64,000 nucleotides of DNA from Roseiarcus sp963836695 (GCA_963836695.1 CAWIKX010000019.1:1-64000), one strand, 5' to 3'; counted from the stretch's first letter, positions 1 to 9,392 are shown. A program made the numbers and translations. The notes: a model not told the origin generated them from the letters alone.

Positions 1-1
1 C

Positions 2-622
2 AAGACGCGCGCCCTGATGATTTTCGCCCTTTGCGCATTCCTCTTTCACTTCGCCAACGCTCCGCTTCTGCCGCTCGTCGGGCAGAAACTGGCGCTTCAG
101 TTCCCCGAAGAGGCGACCGCGATGATGTCATTCTGTATGGTGGCGGCTCAGGGAGTGATGTTACCGATTGCGATTCTTGTCGGGCGCAACGCGGACCGTT
201 GGGGACGCAGGCCGATTTTTCTCATCGCTTTCGCGGTCCTGCCGATCCGCGCGGCGCTTTATCCGCTGTCGGACAACGCATTCTGGCTGATCGGAGTCCA
301 GTTGCTCGACGGTGTCGGCGCAGGTATCTATCAGGCGCTTACCCCCCTGATGATCTCCGACATGATGCGCGGGACCGGCCGTTTCAATCTCGCGCAAGGC
401 GCTGTCGCGACCACGATGGGGATCGGGGCCTCGCTCAGCGGATTGGCGGCTGGCGTCGCTGTCGACCATTTCGGCTATAGCGTGTCGTTTCTTGCCCTGG
501 CCGCTGCCGCAGCCGTCGCCTTTCTCGTCTTCTTTGGCTTCATGCCCGAAACACGCTACGAACATGCAGTCGCGCACGAAGAGAAGGCGCTCGCGCTCGA
601 CGAAGCGGCGGCCGGCGAATGA
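2..622 (+). CDS. MFS transporter, C-terminal part (5' end outside window)
   Basis: This is the C-terminal half of a major facilitator superfamily permease in the inner membrane; the substrate cannot be read from sequence. The frame is open from the first bases of the window, so the start lies upstream. About six hydrophobic helices are visible. The loop GRNADRWGRRP is the MFS motif A (G-x3-D-x-x-G-R-R) that normally follows the first helix of a six-helix half. The protein ends in a charged Ala/Glu-rich cytoplasmic tail. Its TGA overlaps the ATG of the next transporter gene (ATGA), so the two are probably co-transcribed and translationally coupled. Confidence 0.85.
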   Translation, partial: KTRALMIFALCAFLFHFANAPLLPLVGQKLALQFPEEATAMMSFCMVAAQGVMLPIAILVGRNADRWGRRPIFLIAFAVLPIRAALYPLSDNAFWLIGVQLLDGVGAGIYQALTPLMISDMMRGTGRFNLAQGAVATTMGIGASLSGLAAGVAVDHFGYSVSFLALAAAAAVAFLVFFGFMPETRYEHAVAHEEKALALDEAAAGE

Positions 623-1842
623 CTCCCGAAAGCGCAGCCGCGCTCGTGATCCTGGCGCTGACCTATATTGGCGTCGCCGTTGGCCGCATTCCGGGGTTGC
701 GGCTCGATCGCGCTGGCATCGCCTTCCTCGGCGGCGCGGCGATGATTGCGGTCGGTCCCTTGAGCCTCGAGGAGGCTTTCCGCGCCATCGATTTCGACAC
801 GATCGCGCTTCTGCTCGGCATGATGATCGTGGTCGCGCATCTCAAAGTTTCTGGCGCATTCCGAGCGCTCGGCGGATTCGCCATCGACCACGCCCATGCG
901 CCGGTCGTGCTGCTCGTCACGGTTACAGTGATGGCAGGGGTCCTATCTGCGTTTCTGGTCAATGACGCCATCTGCCTTGTCATGACGCCGATCGTCTTGC
1001 AGGTGGTGCGCTCGCTCGGCCGAAATCCGCTGCCCTATCTGGTCGCGGTCGCGACCGCGTCCAATTGCGGCAGCGTCGCAACCATCACTGGAAACCCACA
1101 GAACATGGTGATTGGAACGCTTTCGCGCATATCCTATCCAGCGTTCGCCGCCGCGCTTGCGCCTGTCGCCGTCTTCGGGCTCATCGCGGTCATCGTTATT
1201 GTGCGCATCGTCTACGCGGAGGAATTCGCTTTCAAGGGCGAGTTGAAGCCGCATCTCTTCCGTGGCCACATGCATGGCGGGCAGGTTCTCAAAGCAAGCG
1301 TCACCTGCTTCGCGCTCGCGGCTGCTTTCTTCGTCGGCGTCCCCCCGGCGAAGGCGGCGATTGTCGGAGGCGCGTTCTTGCTTTTGACCCGTCAGATCAA
1401 GCCCCGCCGCATCTATCGCGAAATCGACGGGCCGCTCCTTATTCTTTTCGCCGGCATGTTCGTCGTCGTCGCCGGCGCGGAAAAGGCGCTGCTCACGCCC
1501 GACCGGATCGCAATGGCGAGGGCGTTCGGCCTAGACGTCGTTTGGCGCCTGTCGCTATTCACCGCCGTGCTTTCCAACATTGTTAGCAATGTGCCGGCGG
1601 TGCTGGCGTTGAGGCCGTTCATTCCGACTTTCCCCGATCCTGAGCGAGCCTGGCTCGTGGTCGCGATGAGCTCGACGCTCGCGGGCAACTTCACCCTGCT
1701 GGGCTCGGTCGCCAACCTAATCGTCGCCGAGCATGCCCGCTCGGAGGGGATGCCGATGAGCTTCTGGGCCTATTTCAAGGTAGGCGCGCCGCTAACGATC
1801 GTCACGCTCGCGGCCGGAACGGCCTGGCTCATGTGGCGCTAG
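619..1842 (+). CDS. SLC13/ArsB-NhaD-type anion permease
   Basis: A 407-residue polytopic membrane protein of the ion transporter superfamily (ArsB, NhaD, CitMHS, SLC13). Around ten to eleven hydrophobic helices can be counted. Two family hallmarks are visible: the re-entrant segment NDAICLVMTPIVL near residue 115 and SNCGSVATITGNPQN near residue 150; a similar SNVPAVLALRPF segment lies in the second half. Such proteins move anions (dicarboxylate, arsenite, sulfate) or exchange Na+/H+; the exact substrate cannot be assigned. The start overlaps the stop of the upstream MFS gene by four bases, pointing to one operon. No ars genes are nearby, so an arsenite role is not supported by context. Confidence 0.82.
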   Translation: MTPESAAALVILALTYIGVAVGRIPGLRLDRAGIAFLGGAAMIAVGPLSLEEAFRAIDFDTIALLLGMMIVVAHLKVSGAFRALGGFAIDHAHAPVVLLVTVTVMAGVLSAFLVNDAICLVMTPIVLQVVRSLGRNPLPYLVAVATASNCGSVATITGNPQNMVIGTLSRISYPAFAAALAPVAVFGLIAVIVIVRIVYAEEFAFKGELKPHLFRGHMHGGQVLKASVTCFALAAAFFVGVPPAKAAIVGGAFLLLTRQIKPRRIYREIDGPLLILFAGMFVVVAGAEKALLTPDRIAMARAFGLDVVWRLSLFTAVLSNIVSNVPAVLALRPFIPTFPDPERAWLVVAMSSTLAGNFTLLGSVANLIVAEHARSEGMPMSFWAYFKVGAPLTIVTLAAGTAWLMWR

Positions 1843-1981
1843 CGTCCCCTCTCCCTCCATGGACGCTTGCCGGCGCGCCCGCGAACCAGCGGCGCCGACG
1901 CCTTGACCTTGGGCGCGAAAGCTCGCCATTCTCCACTCCCGAATGCGCTCTTGCGCAGGCTCCCAAAGGGAGGATCTAGCG

Positions 1982-2203
1982 ATGCCCAAAGCCGCAGTCG
2001 CCGCCGCGCTCGCGGCGCTCATTCTAACGGCGGTCGCGCCGACCGCCCAGGCCATGCCAGTGGCGCCGCATCACAGCATGATCGCGGGTCTCAACAGCGA
2101 CATCCAGGACGTCCGGTGGCGGCGCTGCTGGCGCGATCGCTGGGGCCGCCGCCGCTGCCAGACTTGTTGGCGCGACCGCTGGGGACGCGTCCGCTGTAAC
2201 TGA
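1982..2203 (+). CDS. Small secreted Cys/Trp/Arg-rich peptide
   Basis: A 73-residue protein with a clear Sec signal peptide (MPKAAVAAALAALILTAV, cleavage likely after TAQA). The mature part is short and ends in two imperfect copies of the unit CWRDRWGRRRC, spaced by a Gln-Thr pair. The start was chosen because a purine-rich GGGAGGA lies a few bases upstream of the ATG and the signal peptide starts there; a longer reading from position 1943 lacks this support. No known family is recognised. The paired Cys-aromatic-Arg units suggest a disulfide-bonded or metal-binding peptide, which is inference. Confidence 0.6.
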   Translation: MPKAAVAAALAALILTAVAPTAQAMPVAPHHSMIAGLNSDIQDVRWRRCWRDRWGRRRCQTCWRDRWGRVRCN

Positions 2204-2250
2204 CGCCGCGATCACGCGCCGTCTCGGATGGTCGCCGCCGCGGGCCGAGC

Positions 2251-2553
2251 TCATGCCGCCGCGGGCGAGACCTCGGCGTCGATTCGTTCGCCAAGCTCCG
2301 CTACGGCCACCTCCAGTTCGTATGTGGTCTGTAAACTGAGCCAGAAGCGCGGACTATTCCCGAAATAGCGAGCGAGGCGCATCGCTGTCTCTGGGGACAC
2401 GCAGCGCTTTGCATTCACGATGTCGGTGATGCGGCCGGAGCTGATTCTCAGCGCCAGCGCCAACGCGTTGGCCGAGAGCTTGCGCCTGCATTCCCGTCGG
2501 AGGAGCCTGCTCACCCCACCCCTCTCCCAGAGGGAGAGGAGTAAAGGCCTCAC
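2251..2553 (-). pseudogene. HigA-type antitoxin remnant with replaced N-terminus
   Basis: Residues 28-95 match the HTH_3/XRE core of HigA addiction-module antitoxins: LSANALALALRISSGRI, then DIVNAKRCVSPETAMRLAR and FWLSLQTTYELEVA. The usual N-terminal HPGExLxEEF segment is absent. Instead the first 25 codons read through a palindromic repeat (see 2521-2539), giving MRPLLLSLWERGGVSRLL. No HigB toxin lies on either side. The GTG used as start overlaps the stop of the dioxygenase-like gene upstream. I read this as an antitoxin gene truncated by repeat insertion; a short translated product cannot be excluded. Confidence 0.6.
2521..2539. repeat. Short palindromic repeat (REP-like)
   Basis: CCTCTCCC and GGGAGAGG form a perfect inverted repeat around a short AGA centre. 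It lies just past the stop codon of the dioxygenase-like gene and inside the HigA remnant. This is a common type of intergenic palindrome in Hyphomicrobiales and may act as a transcription end for the upstream gene. Confidence 0.6.
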
Positions 2554-3503
2554 GCCTCAGCGTTGTGGGTGAAATAGTCCGGCGGGTTCGGCCCCCACAC
2601 GTAGAACGAATCCTCCGGCGCGTGGTCGCCGCTCTTCCAGTCGCAATCGGCCGGCACAAAATCGATTCCCGCCGAATATTCGCTGAAACTGCCCCAAGGG
2701 TCGCAGACATAGTGGAAAAAGTTCGAGCCGAGGACATGCCGTCCGAGGCCCCATCCCTTCGCGAAGCCTTTGTCGAGCATATGCATGGCGCCGCGGCCGA
2801 TGTCGTCGACAGAGCCAACGTCCCAGCTCAGATGATGCAGGCCCGGCGCGGAGGATTTGACGAAGGCGATCATATGGTGATCGCTGCCGTGAATCCCGTG
2901 CAGGAAAGCGATGCCGTCGCCGGAACGGTCGGACAGGCGCAGACCCAGCGTGCGCGAATAGAACTGAACCGCCTTCTCGACGTCGCGGGTGAACAAAAGC
3001 ACATGCGCCAAGCGTCGCGGGCTGACGCGCGCGACCTCGCGCCGGAAAGGCGCGCCGCGCACGCCTGGGCCGCTGGGTAGCTCGGAGAAATCAGACTTCT
3101 CGTTGGGCGACGATTTCGCCGCGACCTTGATCTCGACCAAGTTGCCGTCGTGATCGTGAAACCACAGGCCATTCGTTTCGACGCCTGGCGGCGGATCGAG
3201 CCGCTTGACGCCCAGCGCCTGAAGCCGCTCCGCGAAGCGGTCGAAATCATCCTCAAACGCGCCGAACGAAATATGCCCGAGCTTCTTGCGCCGGCCTTCG
3301 CCGAGGGTCACCCAGACATGGGGATTGCCGGGCGTCTTCATGGCGAGGCGACCACCCTCCTCATCGAGGTCAAGTCCGAACTCGCCGTAGAAACGTTTGG
3401 CGACCGCCAGGTCGGGAACGGCAAAATGAAACCGGTCGACCGAATGAACGCCGAGCTCGCCAGGACGTCGGGTCGCCTGGATGGCGTTGCCAATGGCGGT
3501 CAT
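2550..3503 (-). CDS. Two-domain VOC extradiol dioxygenase-like protein
   Basis: A 317-residue vicinal-oxygen-chelate protein with two repeats, residues about 20-130 and 163-300, the layout of type I extradiol (catechol 2,3) dioxygenases. In the C-terminal repeat the Fe(II)-binding 2-His-1-carboxylate set is present: His167 (LAHVLLFTRDV), His223 or 224 (GLHHLSWDV) and Glu275 (GSFSEYSAG). This supports an active ring-cleavage or related oxygenase, not a plain fold relative. Substrate unknown. It stands alone with no aromatic pathway genes nearby. The end overlaps the HigA remnant. Confidence 0.85.
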   Translation of the reverse strand: MTAIGNAIQATRRPGELGVHSVDRFHFAVPDLAVAKRFYGEFGLDLDEEGGRLAMKTPGNPHVWVTLGEGRRKKLGHISFGAFEDDFDRFAERLQALGVKRLDPPPGVETNGLWFHDHDGNLVEIKVAAKSSPNEKSDFSELPSGPGVRGAPFRREVARVSPRRLAHVLLFTRDVEKAVQFYSRTLGLRLSDRSGDGIAFLHGIHGSDHHMIAFVKSSAPGLHHLSWDVGSVDDIGRGAMHMLDKGFAKGWGLGRHVLGSNFFHYVCDPWGSFSEYSAGIDFVPADCDWKSGDHAPEDSFYVWGPNPPDYFTHNAEA

Positions 3504-3599
3504 GAGGCCTTCCCTCCTGTTTCCCCGCCACGACCGTGACGACGGTCGAGCGACGGGCTTTTGGCGAATGCTACCGCAGGATGAGCCGAGCGGCCAGGG

Positions 3600-4289
3600 T
3601 CAGCGGGCGCGCGCGTTGCCGCCGGGCGCCGAATTGGGCGCGGGGTCGAACGGCGCTGTCGGCTGTGCATCGGGCGCGGGGGCCGCGACAACGGTTGGAG
3701 GAGGCTTGGGCTTCTTCTTTTTCACCGCCTGCGTGGGCGGCGGGGTTGGCTGTTCTGGCGAGGCGGCGTCGGCGCCCGAGTCGGTCGGCGGACTTTCGTC
3801 CGGGTTCGGCGCCGAGGCCTCGGCGGCGGGCGCATCGTGAATCACCACCGTGCCGCCTTTGCAGGCCGTGAGCCAAATATCGAAGATCGGGTGTTCGACA
3901 CCGTGCAGGCCTGGACTGTCGGCGAACATCCAACCCGAGAAGATGCGCTTCACCTGCTTCTGCTCGTCGATTTCGTCGACCTGGGCGAAGGTGTCGGTCT
4001 GCGGCGCATCGGTTGGCGGGCGGGAATAGCAGACGCGCGGCGTGATCTGGAGGGCCCCGAATTGAACGGTCTCGTTGATCGCCACTTCGAACGAGATGAT
4101 GCGGCCGGTGATTTTGTCGAGGCCGTCGAAAACGGCGATCGGATTGCTGATCTTGTCGGCGAGCGCCGCGTTGGGCGCGGTCAGCGCCGAAACTGCCACC
4201 AGCGTCGCGCCGGCGAGCGTCGGCCTCATCCCCGCGATGGCGGGACAAGCGCGGCGTGCTAACGCCTTGGCCAAGCGGAAGAGGTCCAT
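3600..4289 (-). CDS. DUF2155 domain exported protein
   Basis: A 229-residue protein. The start at 4289 gives MDLFRLAKAL followed by a hydrophobic signal segment ending near NAALA; an in-frame extension upstream overlaps the NDUFA12 gene and is unlikely. The DUF2155 core spans about residues 45-145 (GLDKITGRIISFEV, TPRVCYSRPP, FSGWMFADSPGLHG, PIFDIWLTAC). It is followed by a Pro/Ala-rich low-complexity tail with a KKKKPKPPP stretch. In alphaproteobacteria this family typically sits next to the NDUFA12 gene, as here, 41 bases downstream on the same strand. Function unknown; a periplasmic role is inferred from the signal peptide. Confidence 0.82.
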   Translation of the reverse strand: MDLFRLAKALARRACPAIAGMRPTLAGATLVAVSALTAPNAALADKISNPIAVFDGLDKITGRIISFEVAINETVQFGALQITPRVCYSRPPTDAPQTDTFAQVDEIDEQKQVKRIFSGWMFADSPGLHGVEHPIFDIWLTACKGGTVVIHDAPAAEASAPNPDESPPTDSGADAASPEQPTPPPTQAVKKKKPKPPPTVVAAPAPDAQPTAPFDPAPNSAPGGNARAR

Positions 4290-4330
4290 GGCGCGCGCTT
4301 TGCTGCTTAAGGGCGGCGGAATGAAGGCGC

Positions 4331-4747
4331 TCAGGGACCGGGGCTCCAGGCCTCGTAATCGCCGCCAGTGGCCTGGCGCGGGCCTGGTCTGAGAGTCGAG
4401 CCGTCGGGCCGGATCGCGGCGGGTGTACCGGTCGGGTTTCCCATATGCGGCTTTTGCCACGGGTGAGGTTGATAGGTTTCCTCGGTCGGCGGCACATCGA
4501 CCGTGTGATGAAGCCACCCGTTCCAGCCCGGCGGAGTCATCGAGGCTTCGGACACGCCATTGTAGATGACCCATCGGCGCTCGAAGCCGAGGGCCGGATC
4601 GATGCCGGGTCGCCGATAGTAAGTGTTGCCGAACTCGTCATGGCCCACCACGACGCCGAAGCGATTCGTGTAAAACCGCGTGTTGAAATTTGCGCCATTC
4701 CACCAAGTGAAATAGTGCAGCAAAAATTGTTGGATCTGTTTCAGCAT
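4331..4747 (-). CDS. NDUFA12-family NADH:ubiquinone oxidoreductase subunit
   Basis: A 138-residue homologue of the mitochondrial complex I accessory subunit NDUFA12 (B17.2), found in alphaproteobacteria as a supernumerary subunit on the matrix/cytoplasmic side of complex I. Family features seen: FTWWNGANFNTRF, VGHDEFGNTYYRR, RRWVIYNGVSEASMTPP and WHHTVDxPP-like WLHHTVDVPPTEE. The C-terminal tail is Pro/Gly rich. First gene of a likely two-gene unit with the DUF2155 gene downstream; the 480-base region above it also carries the divergent nrdJ promoter. Confidence 0.93.
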   Translation of the reverse strand: MLKQIQQFLLHYFTWWNGANFNTRFYTNRFGVVVGHDEFGNTYYRRPGIDPALGFERRWVIYNGVSEASMTPPGWNGWLHHTVDVPPTEETYQPHPWQKPHMGNPTGTPAAIRPDGSTLRPGPRQATGGDYEAWSPGP

Positions 4748-4936
4748 CCGTGGAGCTTCATTCTCACCGGGAAATAAGCGCGAGCCTCTGCGCGCGGCGG
4801 ACTATGGCGATGAGGGGCTTGCGAGGCAAGCCGAACTTCTCACCAAATATGGTTGAAAAACGCTCTTGCGGTCGCTCCCCAACTCATTGGATGCTGGTAG
4901 TCCGGTTTGGGCTTAAGCCCTAGTTATCCACGTTTT

Positions 4937-4952
4937 CCACAATATATAGTAT
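4937..4952. promoter_or_regulatory. NrdR-box-like operator upstream of nrdJ
   Basis: CCACAATATATAGTAT is close to the NrdR box consensus ACACWATATATWGTGT. NrdR is the ATP/dATP-sensing repressor of ribonucleotide reductase genes. A second, much weaker box may lie about 30 bases downstream (4965-4980). The site sits just upstream of the promoter candidate. Confidence 0.6.
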
Positions 4953-4978
4953 CGTGACGCACTGGTGGATACAAACTC

Positions 4979-5007
4979 TTGACGCATCTGTCATCGCGTT
5001 GTAATGT
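4979..5007 (+). promoter_or_regulatory. Candidate sigma70 promoter for nrdJ
   Basis: TTGACG at 4979-4984, a 17-base spacer, then TAATGT at 5002-5007. It lies directly downstream of the NrdR-like box and points toward nrdJ. Confidence 0.45.
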
Positions 5008-5227
5008 GCTTTCGTCTCCGGAATCGCGTGGGGATCAAGCGCCGGAGGCGGCGGTTTAAGGCCTGTTGGGCTTGCGCAAACGGGCGCAACCTGAGGCAGG
5101 CGCGGTCAGTAAAGTTAGGGGCGCGAGGGGCGGGCGGCGGCCGGGCCAATGACGGCGTGCGCCTATGGTTCGAGATCAGGATCAAGCGGCGAGCGGAAAA
5201 ATCCCGCCGCAACAATGGGGCGAAGCG

Positions 5228-8200
5228 ATGCGCATCGAACGGCACTACACTCAAACGGGCGTCAGCCCTTATGACCTCGTTCCCTTCGCCACCACCAAGA
5301 GCGAGATCCGCAATCCCGACGGGTCGGTCGTGTTCTCGCTTGAGGGCGTCGAGGTCCCCGCCGCCTGGAGCCAGGTCGCGGCCGACGTGCTGGCGCAGAA
5401 ATATTTCCGCAAAGCGGGCGTGCCCTCGCGCGTGAGGCGCGTCGAGGAGGAGAGCGTGCCCTCTTTCCTGTGGCGCTCCGTCCCCGATGAGACCGCGCTG
5501 AGTTCGCTGCCGAAGGAAGAGCGCGTGGGCTCGGAGACTTCGGCGAAGCAGGTGTTCGACCGACTCGCCGGCGCCTGGGCCTATTGGGGCTGGAAGGCCG
5601 GCTACTTCGATACCGAAGAGGACGCGCGCGCCTATTACGACGAGATGCGCCTCATGCTCGCGCGCCAGATGGCCGCGCCAAATTCGCCGCAATGGTTCAA
5701 CACCGGCCTCCACTGGGCCTATGGCGTCGATGGTCCGAGCCAGGGCCATTATTACGTCGACTTCGAGACCGGCAAGCTCGTCAAGTCGAAGTCGGCTTAC
5801 GAGCATCCCCAGCCGCACGCCTGCTTCATCCAGTCGGTCGCCGACGATCTCGTCAACGAGGGCGGGATCATGGACCTCTGGGTGCGCGAGGCGCGCCTGT
5901 TCAAATATGGCTCGGGCACCGGCTCGAACTTCTCGCTTCTGCGCGGCGAGAATGAAAAGCTGTCGGGCGGCGGCCGCTCGTCGGGCCTCATGTCGTTCTT
6001 GAAGATCGGCGACCGCGCGGCCGGCGCGATCAAGTCGGGCGGCACCACGCGCCGGGCGGCGAAGATGGTCGTCGTCGACGCCGACCATCCCGACATCGAA
6101 TCGTTCATCGACTGGAAGGTGAGAGAAGAGCGCAAGGTCGCTGCGCTCGCCGCCGGCTCGAAGGTGGTCAAGCGCCATCTCAAGGCGATCCTCAAAGCCT
6201 GCCTCAATTGCGAAGGCTCGGGCGACGATTGCTTCACGATCGAGAAGAACCCGGTCTTGAAGCGCGAGGTGAAGGCCGCGCGCCGCGACGACGTGCCGGA
6301 CGGCGTGATCAAGCAGGTCATCCAATACGCCCGCCAGGGCTACACGAAGATCGACTTCGAGGAATACGACACCGACTGGGAGTTGGAGGCCTATCTCACC
6401 GTCTCCGGCCAGAACTCGAACAATTCGGTTCGCCTGACCGACGCCTTCCTGCATGCGGTCGAGACCGATGGCGAGTGGAACCTCATCCGCCGCCTCGACG
6501 GCAAAGTTGCGAAGACGGTGAAGGCTCGCGACCTTTGGGAGAAGATCGGCTATGCCGCATGGGCCTCCGCCGATCCCGGCCTGCAATATCACACGACCAT
6601 CAACGACTGGCACACGTGCCCTGAGTTCGGGCCGATCCGCGCGTCTAATCCTTGCTCCGAATACATGTTCCTCGACGACACGGCCTGCAATCTCGCCTCC
6701 CTCAACTTGCTGCAGTTCCGCGACACGACCACCAAGGCGTTCGACGTCAAGGGCTACGAGCACGCGATCCGTCTCTGGACGCTGACCCTCGAAATCTCGG
6801 TCGCGATGGCGCAGTTCCCTTCGCGCGAGATCGCGCGCCTTTCTTATGACTACCGCACGCTCGGCCTCGGCTATGCCAACATCGGCGGGCTCCTCATGTC
6901 GTCGGGCATTCCGTACGACAGCGATCACGGTCGTGCGATCTGCGGCGCGCTCTCCTCGATCCTGACCGGCCGCGCCTATGCGACGTCGGCGGAGATTGCC
7001 GCCAAGAGCGGCGTCTTCCCCGGCCACAGGGCGAATGCGCAAGCCATGCTGCGGGTGATCCGCAATCATAAGCGCGCGGCGGACGGCGAGGCCGCGGGCT
7101 ACGAGACGCTCTCCGTCGCCCCGACTCCGCTCGACCATAAGGAGCTCGCCAACGCTGGCCCGGCATGGGCGGAGTTGAGCGAAGCCGCGCGCGCCTCCTG
7201 GCGCGATGCGCTGACGCTGGGCGAGGCGCACGGCTACCGCAACGCGCAGGTCTCGGTCATCGCGCCGACCGGCACGATCGGCCTCGTCATGGATTGCGAC
7301 ACGACCGGCATCGAGCCCGATTTCGCGCTGGTCAAGTTCAAGAAGCTCGCGGGCGGCGGCTATTTCAAGATCATCAACCGCGCCGTGCCCGAGGCCTTGC
7401 GTACGCTTGGCTACGACGAGAAGCAGATCTCCGACATCGTCGCTTACGCCGTCGGCCGGGCGACGCTCGCCCATTCGCCTGGCGTCAACCACGCGGCGCT
7501 CAAGGCCAAGGGCTTGCCGCAAGAGGCGATCGACAAGGTCGAGGCGGCGCTCGGCGGCGCCTTCGACATCCGCTTCGTCTTCAACAAATGGACGCTTGGC
7601 GTCGAGACCCTGGCGCAATCGCTCAAGATCACGCCTGACCGTTATGACGCGCCGGGCTTCGATCTTCTGGCGGCGCTCGGCTTCTCGAAGGCCGAGATCG
7701 AGGCCGCCAACAGTATACGCCTGCGGCGCGATGACGCTCGAAGGCGCGCCCTATCTCAAGGGCGAGCATCTGTCCGTGTTCGACTGCGCCAACCCTTGTG
7801 GGCGCATCGGCAAGCGCTATCTCTCGGTCGAGAGCCACATCCGCATGATGGCGGCGGCGCAGCCGTTCATCACCGGCGCGATCTCGAAGACCATCAACAT
7901 GCCCAACGACGCCTCGGTCGAGGATTGCAAGGACGCCTACATGCTCTCCTGGCGCCTCGGCCTCAAAGCGAACGCCCTCTATCGCGACGGCTCGAAACTG
8001 TCGCAGCCGTTGAACTCGCAATTGGTCGAGAGCGACGAGGAGGACGACGAGGCGGTCGAGACGCTGGTCTCCCTCAACGCGCCGGCCCGCGCCGCGGCGG
8101 TTGCGGAAAAAATCGTCGAGCGCGTCATCGAGCGGGTCGAGCGTGACCGCGAGCGCGAGCGTCTGCCCGACCGCCGCAAGGGCTATACGCAGAAGGCCGT

Positions 8201-8981
8201 CGTCGGCGGGCACAAGGTCTATTTGCGCACCGGCGAATATCAGGACGGGCGGCTGGGCGAGATCTTCATCGACATGCACAAGGAGGGCGCCGCCTTCCGC
8301 TCGCTGATGAACAATTTCGCCATCGCCATCTCGCTTGGCCTGCAATATGGCGTGCCGCTCGAGGAATATGTCGAGGCCTTCACCTTCGTCCGCTTCGAGC
8401 CGGCCGGGCTCGTCCAGGGCAATGACGCGATCAAGAACGCGACCTCGATCCTCGACTATGTCTTCCGCGAGCTCGCCATCTCCTATCTCGGCCGCAATGA
8501 TCTGGCCCATATCGCGCCCGACGAGATCGGCTCGACCGTGCTTGGCGGCGGGGTCGAACAGGACCGTGCGCCCGGCTCGGGCGAGGGCTACGCCCCGCCG
8601 GCCGCGCCCGTCGCCTCCCTCGTGTCGAAGGGCCTCCTGCGCTCGCGGCCCGGCGAAAAGCTGATGCTGGTCAGGAGCGGGGCAGGGGACGCCGTCACGG
8701 TTCAGACCACGGGCGGATCGGGCGCGCATGGCGGCTTCGTTCAGGGCGCGACGGCGCTCAAAGGCGAGCCTGCCGAGTTCACCGCGGCCGCCGTCGCCGC
8801 GAGCCCGGCGCCGCAGGCCGAAACGGTCGCTGAGAAGCGCGCCGAAGCGCGGATGAAGGGCTATGTCGGCGAAGCCTGCCCCGAATGCGGCAATTTCACC
8901 ATGGTCCGCAACGGCACGTGCCTGAAGTGCGACACCTGCGGCGGGCACGACGGGGTGCTCGCTGAGCCGAAGGGTCGGTGA
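5228..8981 (+). CDS. nrdJ: Vitamin B12-dependent ribonucleotide reductase (one internal frameshift, altered C-terminus)
   Basis: Class II ribonucleotide reductase, which reduces ribonucleotides to deoxyribonucleotides with adenosylcobalamin. The start MRIERHYTQTGVSPYD matches family N-termini. Catalytic-barrel motifs include SNPCSEYMFLDDTACNLASL, PTGTIGLVMDCDTTGIEPD and the C-terminal CPECGNFTMVRNGTCLKC Cys cluster. The frame breaks at about 7712: reading AAC, skipping one A, then GTA TAC GCC TGC restores N-V-Y-A-C-G-A-M, as expected for the family. The last residues (CGGHDGVLAEPKGR) differ from the usual TTGCS ending because of one extra G near 8944; a displaced copy at 10004 keeps TTGCS. 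Being essential, the gene is probably intact and the 7712 break a sequence error. Confidence 0.93.
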
Positions 8982-9000
8982 TGGACGCTCAGCAACCGTC

Positions 9001-9086
9001 ATGGCCGGGCTTGACCCGGCCATCCACGCCCTACCGTCGATGGCCGCCCCCGGATCACAGTTCGGGGGTGACCCGGCCACCCACGC
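9001..9086. repeat. Palindromic repeats downstream of nrdJ
   Basis: ATGGCCGGG and CCCGGCCAT form a perfect 9-base stem at 9001-9023, followed by CCACGCC. A second related unit with GGGTGACCCGGCCA and CCACGC lies at 9066-9086. This is a common Hyphomicrobiales intergenic palindrome. The 9066-9086 unit reappears in inverted orientation at 9417-9440 on the other side of the GIY-YIG remnant. Confidence 0.7.
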
Positions 9087-9101
9087 CTGGCTGAGGCGCG
9101 A

Positions 9102-9392
9102 ATGTCGGGCGGATGGGTCTACATCATGACCAACCGCCCGAACGGCGTTCTGTACACGGGCGTCACGTCCGACATCGGCAGACGCGCTTATGAACATCGA
9201 GAAGGGCTCATAACCGGCTTCACCAAGCGATATGGCCTCGAAGCGCCTCGTCCACATGGAGTTCCACGAGCGCATCGCCGACGCCATCCAACGCGAATAG
9301 AACATCAAGCATTGGCCTCGCGCCTGGAAGGCGAGACTGATTCTTGAAGCGAATCCGGGATGGCTGGATTTGTATGAGACGTTGAATCAATG
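9102..9392 (+). pseudogene. GIY-YIG endonuclease gene, broken
   Basis: The N-terminus MSGGWVYIMTNRPNGVLYTG with TSDIGRRAYEHREG is a GIY-YIG (UvrC/Uri-type) nuclease domain. The frame shifts at about 9240 (one extra G) and continues as KRLVHMEFHERIADAIQRE, then an in-frame TAG replaces the expected Gln before NIKHWPRAWKARLI and ends in LDLYETLNQ at 9392. With both defects repaired the product would be about 96 residues, normal for this small family. One shift may be a sequence error, but the stop codon suggests real decay. It is bracketed by inverted palindromic units. Confidence 0.8.

Larger units (their letters stand above)
4748..5227. other. Divergent intergenic region NDUFA12 / nrdJ
   Basis: 480 bases between the outward-facing NDUFA12 and nrdJ genes. 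It holds an NrdR-box-like site and a candidate sigma70 promoter, listed separately. The predicted nrdJ leader is about 200 bases; I looked for a cobalamin riboswitch B12 box in it and saw none. An in-frame ATG at 5165 would extend NrdJ by 21 residues but does not match family N-termini. Confidence 0.5.

Noticed and set aside
5008..5227. Cobalamin riboswitch in the nrdJ leader
   Set aside because: No B12-box-like sequence was seen; the regulatory signal found is an NrdR-type box.
4991..7618. 875-residue open frame on the minus strand opposite nrdJ
   Set aside because: Arg/Asp/Val/Leu-rich composition typical of antisense to high-G+C coding DNA; no motif, and nrdJ on the plus strand is certain.
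7700..7725. Programmed ribosomal frameshift in nrdJ
   Set aside because: No slippery heptamer or downstream stem is evident, and similar single-base breaks occur in leuS and others, so a sequence error is simpler.
7629..9308. 559-residue minus-strand frame across the nrdJ 3' end
   Set aside because: Antisense shadow extending through intergenic repeats; no supported product.
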